Below are positions 1 to 5,544 of a stretch of 8,223 bases of DNA, piece after piece. This DNA is from Planctomycetaceae bacterium. GTDB taxonomy: Bacteria > Planctomycetota > Planctomycetia > Pirellulales > Pirellulaceae. The first letter of the stretch is position 1. Every line of letters begins with the position of its first letter. The notes beneath the pieces were generated by a model. That model made no database searches. It was not told where the DNA came from and saw only the letters and a program-made list of their open reading frames with translations. The position numbers were made by a program, and so were the translations under genes. The stretch covers positions 1 to 8,223 of the forward strand of contig SKVE01000122.1 in assembly GCA_007129635.1 (NCBI GenBank). The letters run 5' to 3'.

Positions 1-258
1 CAACAAGGGCGCGACGTGCTGGAATCGGCGGCTCAGGCCAGCCGCCAACGTTTCCGAGCCATCTTGCTCACGTCGCTGACCACCATCGCCGGCCTGTTGC
101 CGCTGCTGACCCAACGCAGCCTGCAAGCGCAGGTGCTCATCCCGCTGGCCACCAGCATCGCTTTCGGCCTGATGGCCTCGACCGTCCTGGTCCTGCTGGT
201 CATCCCCTGCCTGTACGCCATCCTACACGACCTGGGCTGGACCACGACCCAGCGATAA
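1..258 (+). CDS. RND-family efflux transporter permease, C-terminal fragment
   Basis: The frame is open from base 1 (QQGRDVLESAAQAS...) to TAA at 256-258, giving 85 visible residues of a protein that starts outside the window. It matches the end of an AcrB/MdtB/CusA-type inner-membrane permease of the resistance-nodulation-division family, which drives proton-coupled export as part of a tripartite pump. A segment FRAILLTSLTTIAGLLPLL is followed by a short polar loop and a second hydrophobic stretch, VLIPLATSIAFGLMASTVLV, ending in a VIPCLY motif. This is the usual last pair of transmembrane helices. The family signature 'TSLTTIAGLLPLL...PLA..IAFGL..STVL.L..IP.LY' is clear. The cytoplasmic tail is very short. 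The substrate (drug or metal) cannot be told from this part. The GTG at 16 is internal, not a start. Confidence 0.9.
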   Translation, partial: QQGRDVLESAAQASRQRFRAILLTSLTTIAGLLPLLTQRSLQAQVLIPLATSIAFGLMASTVLVLLVIPCLYAILHDLGWTTTQR

Positions 259-336
259 TTCGTTTACGCCGGTGGGCTACGAAGACAGATCCGACGGTGA
301 TATACTCAGGGCAGAAGCTTCCAGGAGTTGTCAGCC

Positions 337-1113
337 ATGCAGGTCGGTCTGTTTATCCCGTGTTACATCGATCAGTTGTTCCCCGATGTCGGAATGGCAA
401 CGGTGGAAGTTCTCGAGAAGCTCGGGGTCCAGGTCGATTTTCCCATCGAACAGACCTGCTGTGGCCAACCGATGGCGAACACCGGCTGCATCGAAGACAC
501 TCGTCCCCTGGCCGAACGGTTCTTGGCCATCTTCCGCGATTATCCGTACGTCGTCTGTCCGTCGGGCAGTTGCGTGTCGATGGTACGACATCATTACGAG
601 GCCTACCTGGCGGGGCGCCCGGGCTTCGAGGAACTGAAACGCAAGACGATGGAATTGTGTGAATTCCTGGTCCAGGTGTTGGGGGTCGAACGGATCGATG
701 CTCGTTTCCCGCATCGAGTCGGGTTGCACAATAGCTGCCACGGGCACCGCGAGCTGCGGTTGGGGGCGGCCAGCGAATTGGTGATCCGCCCTTACAATAA
801 GGTGCGAAAGCTGCTCGAGTCGGTCGACGGTATCCAATTGACCGAACTCGACCGGCCCGACGAATGCTGCGGCTTCGGTGGCACCTTCGCGGTGAACGAG
901 CAGGCCGTATCGACCCTGATGGGGATGGACCGCTTGCAGGATCACCAGCAGGCCGGGTCCGAAGTGATCACGGCCGCCGACATGTCCTGCCTGATGCATC
1001 TGGACGGCCTGATCCGCCGCAACGGCAAGCCGCTGCGAGTCATGCACGTGGCGCAGATCTTCGCCGGACGACCCCTTCCCGGCTCTCCTCAAGCAACGAG
1101 TCTCGCAAAATGA
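337..1113 (+). CDS. lutA: Lactate utilization protein LutA, (Fe-S)-binding CCG-domain protein
   Basis: A 258-aa cytoplasmic protein of the LutA/YkgE family, one of three subunits of the LutABC complex that oxidises L-lactate to pyruvate. It has the two cysteine-rich (CCG) repeats of the family. Repeat 1 has C9 in FIPCYID, C41-C42-G43 in QTCCGQP and C74/C79 in VVCPSGSC. Repeat 2 has C134 in HNSCHGHR, C177-C178-G179 in DECCGFGG and C218 in MSCLMH. These cysteines are expected to bind iron-sulfur clusters, as in the related heterodisulfide reductase and glycolate oxidase subunits. The ATG at 337 is chosen because AGGAG at 323-327 lies 9 nt upstream and because homologues begin directly with M-x-VGLFIPCYID. 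The TTG at 328 would abut the ribosome site. The length is close to the family norm (about 240 aa). The stop overlaps the lutB start as ATGA. Confidence 0.93.
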   Translation: MQVGLFIPCYIDQLFPDVGMATVEVLEKLGVQVDFPIEQTCCGQPMANTGCIEDTRPLAERFLAIFRDYPYVVCPSGSCVSMVRHHYEAYLAGRPGFEELKRKTMELCEFLVQVLGVERIDARFPHRVGLHNSCHGHRELRLGAASELVIRPYNKVRKLLESVDGIQLTELDRPDECCGFGGTFAVNEQAVSTLMGMDRLQDHQQAGSEVITAADMSCLMHLDGLIRRNGKPLRVMHVAQIFAGRPLPGSPQATSLAK

Positions 1114-2495
1114 ATGCAACATCGTGCAATCACGCGAAAGAAGCCGACCGCTTCACCGCCGACCAGCCGCGGGTTCAGTGGCACGATCAGGCCCTGTGGT
1201 TCGTGCGAGCCAAACGGGATACGGCGGCCCACGCGGTCGAGGAATGGGAACAGCTACGCGAAACGGCCTCGCAGATCAAACGCCATACGCTGGCCCGGTT
1301 GCCCGAGTATCTGGAGCAGTTCGAAGAAAACGCGCTGCGGTTGGGCGCCCAAGTGCATTGGGCTCGGGACGCCGACGAACATAATCGGATCGTCTTGCGG
1401 ATCCTCCAGCAACACGGGGTTCACAAGCTGGTCAAGAGCAAATCGATGCTGACCGAGGAATGCCACCTGAATCCGTTCCTCGAACAGCACGGGGTCGAAG
1501 TGGTCGATACGGATCTGGGCGAGCGGATTGTCCAGTTGCGCAGCCAGCCGCCCAGCCATATCGTCTTGCCGGCGATCCATATCAAGAAAGAAGAGGTCGG
1601 CCAGCTTTTTCACCAGTGTCTGGGTACCGAACCAGGTGCAACGGACCCCAAGTATCTGACAGAAGCGGCTCGCGGCCATCTGCGCGAGAAGTTTCTCGAA
1701 GCCCAGGCCGGGCTCTCGGGCGTCAATTTTGCCGTGGCCGAGACCGGGGGCGTCATCGTCTGTACCAACGAAGGCAACGCGGACCTGGGTACGTCGCTGC
1801 CCCGGTTGCACATCGCCTGTGTGGGCATCGAAAAAATCGTCCCGCGCGCTGCCGATCTGGCTGTCTTCCTCCGGCTGCTGGCCCGATCGGCGACCGGCCA
1901 GCCCATCACCTCGTACACGTCTCATTTCCATGGCCCGATCTCCGGCGGCGAACTGCACATCGTGCTGGTCGACAACGGACGCAGTCGCATCCGAGCCGAT
2001 CGCCAGTTCTGGGAATCGCTGAAATGCATCCGCTGCGGAGCCTGCTTGAACACCTGCCCCGTCTACCGGCGCAGCGGCGGGTACAGTTACCAGCACACCA
2101 TCCCGGGCCCCATCGGTTCGGTGCTGGGGCCGCTGAAGGATGCCAAGAAGAACTACTCGCTGCCCTACGCCTGCAGCCTGTGCGGGTCCTGTACCGATAT
2201 CTGCCCTGTCAAGGTTCCTCTGCACCACCAGTTGCTGACTTGGCGCGGCGAAATCGTGCGTCGCGGATTGCTGCCCTGGCGCAAATGGCTGGAGATGAAG
2301 GCCGTCAGTTGGGTGCTCCGCAACCGGCGGCGCTACCAGTGGTCCGGCAAACTGGCCCGGTGGGCCGTCCGGTGGATGCCTCGATGGATGCTGTACAACC
2401 GGCTGAACGATTGGGGCAAGAGCCGCGAGTTGCCGGAGTTTCCTCGGAAGAGTTTTCGCGAACTGTATCGGAACCGAAATGGCCGAAACCAGTAG
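1110..2495 (+). CDS. lutB: Lactate utilization protein LutB, LUD domain with two [4Fe-4S] motifs
   Basis: A 461-aa protein of the LutB/YkgF family, the large iron-sulfur subunit of the L-lactate oxidation complex. The N-terminal two-thirds is a LUD (DUF162) domain, including the stretch VNFAVAETGGVIVCTNEGN with the family's ETG and TNEGN motifs. Next comes a bacterial ferredoxin-like pair of clusters: C306-x2-C309-x2-C312-x3-C316-P, then C355-x2-C358-x2-C361-x3-C365-P. A basic, Trp/Arg-rich C-terminal tail (about 380-461) matches the usual C-terminal extension of LutB. The length is close to B. subtilis LutB (about 476 aa). The frame is open further upstream inside lutA, but the ATG at 1110 gives the typical ATGA overlap with the lutA stop and the expected length. 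The ribosome site is weak, so translational coupling to lutA is likely. The gene overlaps lutC by 17 nt. Confidence 0.94.
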   Translation: MNATSCNHAKEADRFTADQPRVQWHDQALWFVRAKRDTAAHAVEEWEQLRETASQIKRHTLARLPEYLEQFEENALRLGAQVHWARDADEHNRIVLRILQQHGVHKLVKSKSMLTEECHLNPFLEQHGVEVVDTDLGERIVQLRSQPPSHIVLPAIHIKKEEVGQLFHQCLGTEPGATDPKYLTEAARGHLREKFLEAQAGLSGVNFAVAETGGVIVCTNEGNADLGTSLPRLHIACVGIEKIVPRAADLAVFLRLLARSATGQPITSYTSHFHGPISGGELHIVLVDNGRSRIRADRQFWESLKCIRCGACLNTCPVYRRSGGYSYQHTIPGPIGSVLGPLKDAKKNYSLPYACSLCGSCTDICPVKVPLHHQLLTWRGEIVRRGLLPWRKWLEMKAVSWVLRNRRRYQWSGKLARWAVRWMPRWMLYNRLNDWGKSRELPEFPRKSFRELYRNRNGRNQ

Positions 2496-3072
2496 AGATA
2501 CCATCCTGCAATCGCTGCGAGCGGCACGCTTGGAATCGGTCGAGCTGCCGGAGCTGGATCCGTCCTGGAGCCAGTTTGCTGACCCGAAGGCAAGATTCGC
2601 CCAAGTACTGGAATCGGTGGGCGGACGCTGCCTTTCGGCCACCGATCTGCCCGACGCCAACCGTCAACTGGCCCAACTGCCCGAATTCCAACAAGCCAGG
2701 TTGATCGGTTCCACCGTAGCCGGAGTCGACCGAGTCAACTTCGACGTGATGGGGGTCAGCGACCCGCACGAGCTGGAACCACTGGATTTCTTCGTAGCCC
2801 CGGGGCAATTCGCCGTGGCCGAAAACGGCGCCGTCTGGGTCTCGGACGCTCAAGTCCCGCATCGCGCGCTGTGGTTCATCGTCCAGCACCTGGCCTTGAT
2901 CGTGCCGGCCGACCAGATCGTGCACAACCTGCACCAGGCCTACCAGCGTCTGCGGTTCGACCATGCCGAATTCGGCTTGCTGATCGCCGGGCCTTCGAAG
3001 ACAGCCGACATCGAACAATCGCTCGTCATCGGCGCCCACGGCCCCCGCTCACTGACCGTCATACTCCTATAA
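2479..3072 (+). CDS. lutC: Lactate utilization protein LutC, LUD domain
   Basis: A 197-aa LUD-domain (DUF162) protein of the LutC/YkgG family, the third subunit of the LutABC L-lactate oxidation system. The diagnostic C-terminal motif GPSKTADIEQSLVIGAHGP at residues 171-189 is intact, and the protein ends in the usual SLTVILL strand. It has no cysteine clusters, as expected. It is somewhat shorter than B. subtilis LutC or E. coli YkgG (about 230-240 aa). The shortening appears to be in the N-terminal helical part, not in the LUD core. The ATG at 2479 overlaps the end of lutB by 17 nt, which suggests coupled translation; no strong ribosome site is visible. The stop codon (3070-3072) is followed within 10 nt by the left end of a transposable element, so the gene is complete but has almost no 3' untranslated sequence of its own. 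Confidence 0.92.
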   Translation: MAETSRDTILQSLRAARLESVELPELDPSWSQFADPKARFAQVLESVGGRCLSATDLPDANRQLAQLPEFQQARLIGSTVAGVDRVNFDVMGVSDPHELEPLDFFVAPGQFAVAENGAVWVSDAQVPHRALWFIVQHLALIVPADQIVHNLHQAYQRLRFDHAEFGLLIAGPSKTADIEQSLVIGAHGPRSLTVILL

Positions 3073-3074
3073 CA

Positions 3075-3100
3075 AAAAACAGGGGTCAGACCCTGTTTTT
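3075..3100. terminator. Terminator-like hairpin at the left end of RAYT element 1, directly after lutC
   Basis: Perfect 10-bp arms, AAAAACAGGG (3075-3084) and CCCTGTTTTT (3091-3100), enclose the 6-nt loop GTCAGA. On the plus strand the GC-rich part of the stem is followed by five T residues, the form of an intrinsic terminator. The A-run on the other side makes it symmetric, so it could stop transcription in both directions. It begins 3 nt after the lutC stop. Most of the hairpin (from 3082) is the mobile-element end, while the A-run lies outside the shared terminal repeat. The structure is seen in the sequence; the terminator function is inferred. Confidence 0.55.
3082..3097 (+). repeat. Left terminal repeat of RAYT element 1
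   Basis: GGGGTCAGACCCTGTT contains the near-palindrome GGGTC-A-GACCC. It is identical to the left end of element 2 at 4918-4933. Confidence 0.8.
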
Positions 3101-3139
3101 CGGCTTTCGCTTTTGTGTTTTTGTGTTACACTGGTAAAT

Positions 3140-4117
3140 ATGGCTCGACCTTTACGAATCCAATTTGCGGGTGCCATCTATCACGTGATGGCACGCGGAA
3201 ATGGCCGACAACGGCTGTTTCACGGCGATGACGACTACCAGAGAATGCTCGAAGGGCTGGAGAAGACGGTCCTGCGAACTGGCTGGGAAGTCTTCTCGTT
3301 TGTATGGATGCCGAACCACATTCACCTGTTCTTTCGTACCCCGCAGCCCAATCTGTCGCGCGGGATGCAGTACTTACTCAGCGGCTATGCGAACTGGTAC
3401 GCCAAGCGGCATCAGCGGCCAGGCCATCTGTTTCAAGGCCGTTTCAAGGGCGAACTGGTGGAGGATGGAAGCTACTTTTGGACGGTCAGCCGTTATTTGC
3501 ATCTCAACCCCCTGCGTGGCAGGCGACCGCTGGCGACGCATCCGGGTGATTGGCGGTGGTCCAGCTACCCTGGCTACGCTCGCAAGGCGGCACGGCTGGA
3601 CTGGATGTGTTATGACGCGATGTACGCGGCTTGGGAAGGCGAAATGGGTGGTGGCGATCCGGTCGCGGCTTATCGTCGATTCGTCGAGTCGGGCATCGAA
3701 AGCCCACCGGCCAATCCGCTGGAAGCAGCCCAGGAAGGTTGGTTGCTGGGCGGCGACGAGTTTATTGCTCGCATCAAGCGGCTGTTAACGCGGCCTCACA
3801 ATCCCGACGAAGTACCTCAGTGGAGGCGTTTGGAACGGAGCGCCGAAGATATCGTGCAAGCGGTCGCGGAATTCTATGGCACCTGTGCCGAGTCCTATTG
3901 CGCTCGTCGCTCTCGAGCACGGGGCAGGGATTTGGCAGCCTATCTGGTGCATTGCCGTACCACCGCCACACTACGGGAAGTTGCCTCCCTTTTCGGACTT
4001 GGCCATCCCGACAGTGCGAGCAACCTGATCCGCAGGGCAGAAAACGCACTGGCGCAGTCACCCAAGCTGCGATCGGACGTCGAAAACATCGAACAGCTAC
4101 TCACGAACACCGATTAA
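3140..4117 (+). CDS. REP-associated tyrosine transposase (RAYT, IS200-like Y1/HUH) with DnaA-like C-terminal domain
   Basis: A 325-aa single-strand DNA transposase of the Y1/HUH superfamily. The N-terminal catalytic domain (about 1-150) opens with MARPLRIQFAGAIYHVMARG. It has the HUH metal-binding motif H60-I-H62 in WMPNHIHLFF, the conserved GHLFQGRFK block (95-103), and the RYLHLNPLR block with Y119 as the likely nucleophile. The C-terminal part (about 235-305) contains RDLAAYLVHC...LREVASLFGLGHPDSASNLIRRAE, which resembles the helix-turn-helix of DnaA domain IV, as in a subgroup of RAYTs. All catalytic residues are present with no frameshift, so it looks functional. The ATG at 3140 is used because the family starts with MARPLR and the upstream codons lie in the element leader. 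No strong ribosome site is seen, so translation may be weak. The DUF4058 start lies 34 nt downstream. Confidence 0.92.
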   Translation: MARPLRIQFAGAIYHVMARGNGRQRLFHGDDDYQRMLEGLEKTVLRTGWEVFSFVWMPNHIHLFFRTPQPNLSRGMQYLLSGYANWYAKRHQRPGHLFQGRFKGELVEDGSYFWTVSRYLHLNPLRGRRPLATHPGDWRWSSYPGYARKAARLDWMCYDAMYAAWEGEMGGGDPVAAYRRFVESGIESPPANPLEAAQEGWLLGGDEFIARIKRLLTRPHNPDEVPQWRRLERSAEDIVQAVAEFYGTCAESYCARRSRARGRDLAAYLVHCRTTATLREVASLFGLGHPDSASNLIRRAENALAQSPKLRSDVENIEQLLTNTD

Positions 4118-4131
4118 CAGGGGCTGACCCC
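4116..4131 (-). repeat. Right terminal repeat of RAYT element 1
   Basis: Read on the minus strand this is GGGGTCAGCCCCTGTT. It differs at one base from the left end at 3082-3097. It overlaps the TAA stop of the transposase gene. Confidence 0.78.
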
Positions 4132-4151
4132 ACGATTGAGGGAGAAATCCG

Positions 4152-4901
4152 ATGCCGTTGCGCGATCACTTCCGGCCGCCCATCTGGAATCACTCTTCGT
4201 GGGAGGGATTTCACGGCGGCTGGCCCATGACCATCGTCCAGCAGTTAACCAGGACACTGCCCGCGGACTACACGGCCGAACCTCGCGTGCACTTGGGCGG
4301 CTACTACGAAATCGACGTCTGTGCCTTCGAGCAGGAGGACGGTCGGTCCAACGGCGTGCCCGCCTTGGGAAGCAATGCCGAGGGCGGAGGTTTGGCGACC
4401 TCCACGTATGCCCCACCTCAGCCCACGCTGGTCTTGGACGCCGACTTGGATGACCAGTACCAGTACGAGGTGCTGGTGTTCGACCAGGCGCGCGGTCGGC
4501 AATTGGTGGCGGCCATCGAAATCGTCAGCCCCGCCAACAAGGACCGGCCGGAGAATCGCCGTGCGTTCGTGGCCAAGTGTGCGGCCCTGCTGCAGCAACA
4601 CGTTTGCGTGTCGATCGTCGACCTGGTGACGATCCGGAGATCCAATCTATACTGCGACTTGTTGGAGTTGATCGGCCGCTCGGACCCGTCATTCGATCCA
4701 GCCCCGGCCGTCTACGCCGTGACGTGCCGCGGGCACAAGGTCGGACGCCAGTCGCGATTCGTCGCTTGGGCGTATCCACTGGCCGTCGGCCGGGCACTGC
4801 CGTCGCTGCCCATGTACCTTACGGACGACCTGGCGATCTCGGTCGACCTGGAGGCCAGCTATGAAGAGACCTGCCGAGCCCTGCGGATACCGCGCGGTTG
4901 A
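4152..4901 (+). CDS. DUF4058 family protein
   Basis: A 249-aa soluble protein with the DUF4058 hallmarks: start MPLRDHFRPP, then SWEGFHGGWPMTIVQQLTRTLP, and a core YYEIDVCAFE (51-60) followed by AAIEIVSPANK (120-130), a conserved R/K region and CVSIVDLVTIRRSNL. This family is frequent and multi-copy in planctomycetes and cyanobacteria, and its function is not established to my knowledge. The D55...E123...K130 arrangement in strand-like segments recalls the Uma2-type PD-(D/E)XK nuclease fold; this is my inference only. GAGGGAG at 4138-4144, 7 nt before the ATG, is a good ribosome site and lies at the edge of the upstream RAYT element. The gene could be read through from the transposase gene 34 nt upstream. 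It is bracketed by two RAYT elements. There are no signal peptide and no membrane segments. Confidence 0.85.
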   Translation: MPLRDHFRPPIWNHSSWEGFHGGWPMTIVQQLTRTLPADYTAEPRVHLGGYYEIDVCAFEQEDGRSNGVPALGSNAEGGGLATSTYAPPQPTLVLDADLDDQYQYEVLVFDQARGRQLVAAIEIVSPANKDRPENRRAFVAKCAALLQQHVCVSIVDLVTIRRSNLYCDLLELIGRSDPSFDPAPAVYAVTCRGHKVGRQSRFVAWAYPLAVGRALPSLPMYLTDDLAISVDLEASYEETCRALRIPRG

Positions 4902-4917
4902 AGGCCCCGGCAATCTC

Positions 4918-4933
4918 GGGGTCAGACCCTGTT
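4918..4933 (+). repeat. Left terminal repeat of RAYT element 2, terminator-like
   Basis: GGGGTCAGACCCTGTT is identical to the left end of element 1. The stem GGGTC/GACCC (4919-4929), followed by TG and TTTT, begins about 17 nt after the DUF4058 stop and may act as its terminator. The stem is short, so this role is tentative. Confidence 0.7.
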
Positions 4934-4967
4934 TTCAGGCTTTCGCTTTTGCGTTTCATTGAAAGGT

Positions 4968-5234
4968 AGGGCGCAACCTTTACGAATCCAATTTGCGGGT
5001 GCGATCTATCACGTGCTGGCACGCGGAAATGGCCGACAACGGCTGTTTCACGGCGGCCTATCTGCTGCATCGCCGTACCACCGCCACACTACGGGAAGTT
5101 GCCTCGCTTTTCGGATTTGGTCATCCCGACAGTGCGAGCAACCTGATCCGCAGGGCAGAAAGCGCCGGGCGCAGTCAACCAAGCTGCGATCGGACGTGGA
5201 AAACATCGAACGGCTACTCACGAACACCGGTTAA
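4968..5234 (+). pseudogene. RAYT transposase remnant, internally deleted and start-less
   Basis: Residues matching the first 29 positions of the full transposase (PLRIQFAGAIYHVLARGN...) are read from about 4977. The ATG of the full copy is replaced by AGG at 4968-4970. After the deletion junction at 5055/5056 the frame is shifted, so VASLFGFGHPDSASNLIRRAE is read in another frame. A further 1-nt loss near 5165-5175 brings the original frame back, and the last residues (TKLRSDVENIERLLTNTG) are again in phase before TAA at 5232-5234. The HUH motif, the catalytic tyrosine and most of the protein are absent, so no transposase activity is possible. Confidence 0.85.
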
Positions 5235-5458
5235 CAGGGTCTGACCCCACAATTGACGACTGAGCTTACGCCCTCGTGGTCGAACACCATCGGAACGCCA
5301 CCTGGAGCTGCGAACAACGCCACACCATCCCGAACCGCGAGCGCGTCCGGGTGATCCACTTCCAGTCGGTCTCCGTTCACCATCGCCACCGTAAACGGTC
5401 GAAATGGACTACGGTGTTTGAACGCTCGGATTGTACCGTCGAATGTATCCCGGTCCAT
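5231..5458 (-). CDS. Small planctomycete-type hypothetical protein with element-derived C-terminus
   Basis: A 75-aa protein starting MDRDTFDGTIRAFKHRSPFRP, followed by FTVAMVNGDRLEVDHPDALAVRDG and a GGVPMVFDHEGVSSV segment. I recognise the pattern as a small beta-rich conserved protein found in several planctomycete genomes; I know no function for it. The ATG at 5458 has a strong ribosome site (AGGAGG, complement of 5464-5469) 6 nt upstream, so the in-frame extension to 5491 is not used. Codons 68-75 (VNCGVRPC) and the stop TAA (5231-5233) lie in the right end of RAYT element 2. The native C-terminus has thus been replaced or extended. The product still contains the whole recognisable core. 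It lies 86 nt downstream of the 146-aa gene on the same strand. Confidence 0.75.
   Translation of the reverse strand: MDRDTFDGTIRAFKHRSPFRPFTVAMVNGDRLEVDHPDALAVRDGVALFAAPGGVPMVFDHEGVSSVVNCGVRPC
5233..5248 (-). repeat. Right terminal repeat of RAYT element 2
   Basis: A perfect reverse complement of the left end at 4918-4933. On the minus strand it encodes part of the C-terminal tail of the small protein. Confidence 0.8.
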
Positions 5459-5544
5459 CGCATCCTCCTCAAGACGTGTGAGTGCAGCCAACCCCTATCC
5501 TACGCCTGGGGTGCCGCTGAGACAACGCCCGCACACGACAGAAC

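Larger units (their letters stand above)
3082..4139 (+). mobile_element. RAYT (REP-associated tyrosine transposase) element 1, full length
   Basis: A unit of about 1.05 kb with one transposase gene, bounded by GGGGTCAGACCCTGTT at 3082-3097 and its reverse complement with one mismatch at 4116-4131. The inner 3' end matches element 2 through the flanking AC(G/A)ATTGA, so the element probably reaches about 4139. Each end is itself a short palindrome, fitting recognition of single-stranded hairpins by HUH transposases. No target-site duplication is apparent, as expected for this family. It is inserted between lutC and the DUF4058 gene. The exact outer boundaries are inferred from comparison of only two copies. 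Confidence 0.75.
4918..5256 (+). mobile_element. RAYT element 2, internally deleted (MITE-like) derivative
   Basis: A unit of about 0.34 kb with the same ends as element 1: GGGGTCAGACCCTGTT at 4918-4933 and its perfect reverse complement at 5233-5248, followed by ACAATTGA. The interior aligns to element 1 up to base 5055 (equal to 3227) and resumes at 5056 (equal to 3938), so 710 bp of the transposase gene are missing. The 3' part differs from element 1 by roughly 14 substitutions plus one single-base gap over about 200 nt, counted by eye. The leader before the transposase start is much more diverged. It is therefore an older derivative or comes from a sister copy. Having both ends and no functional enzyme, it could be mobilised only in trans. 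Confidence 0.85.

Noticed and set aside
301..306. TATACT as a possible -10 box for the lut operon
   Set aside because: There is no acceptable -35 hexamer at 16-18 nt spacing. One AT-rich hexamer in a 78-bp gap is weak evidence.
864..1109. Upstream extension of the lutB frame
   Set aside because: It overlaps lutA coding for its conserved second CCG motif. Its translation is Arg/Pro-rich and unlike LutB, and the ATG at 1110 fits family length and the ATGA overlap.
331..2660. Long minus-strand open frames opposite lutA and lutB
   Set aside because: They are antisense shadows of GC-rich coding sequence. They show low-complexity Gln/Arg/Ala composition and no domain, while the plus strand has full family motifs.
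4911..5253. CAAT on both sides of element 2 as a target-site duplication
   Set aside because: The two copies lie at different distances from the ends, the right one is part of the element-shared ACAATTGA, and RAYT-type elements are not expected to make duplications.
3075..5256. CRISPR-like repeats
   Set aside because: The GGGGTCAGACCC repeats occur as inverted pairs at element ends, about 1.0 and 0.3 kb apart, not as regularly spaced direct repeats.
5459..5544. A possible small gene or regulatory RNA between the 75-aa and 146-aa genes
   Set aside because: The gap is 86 bp with no supported open frame or strong hairpin. Only the ribosome site of the 75-aa gene is clear.
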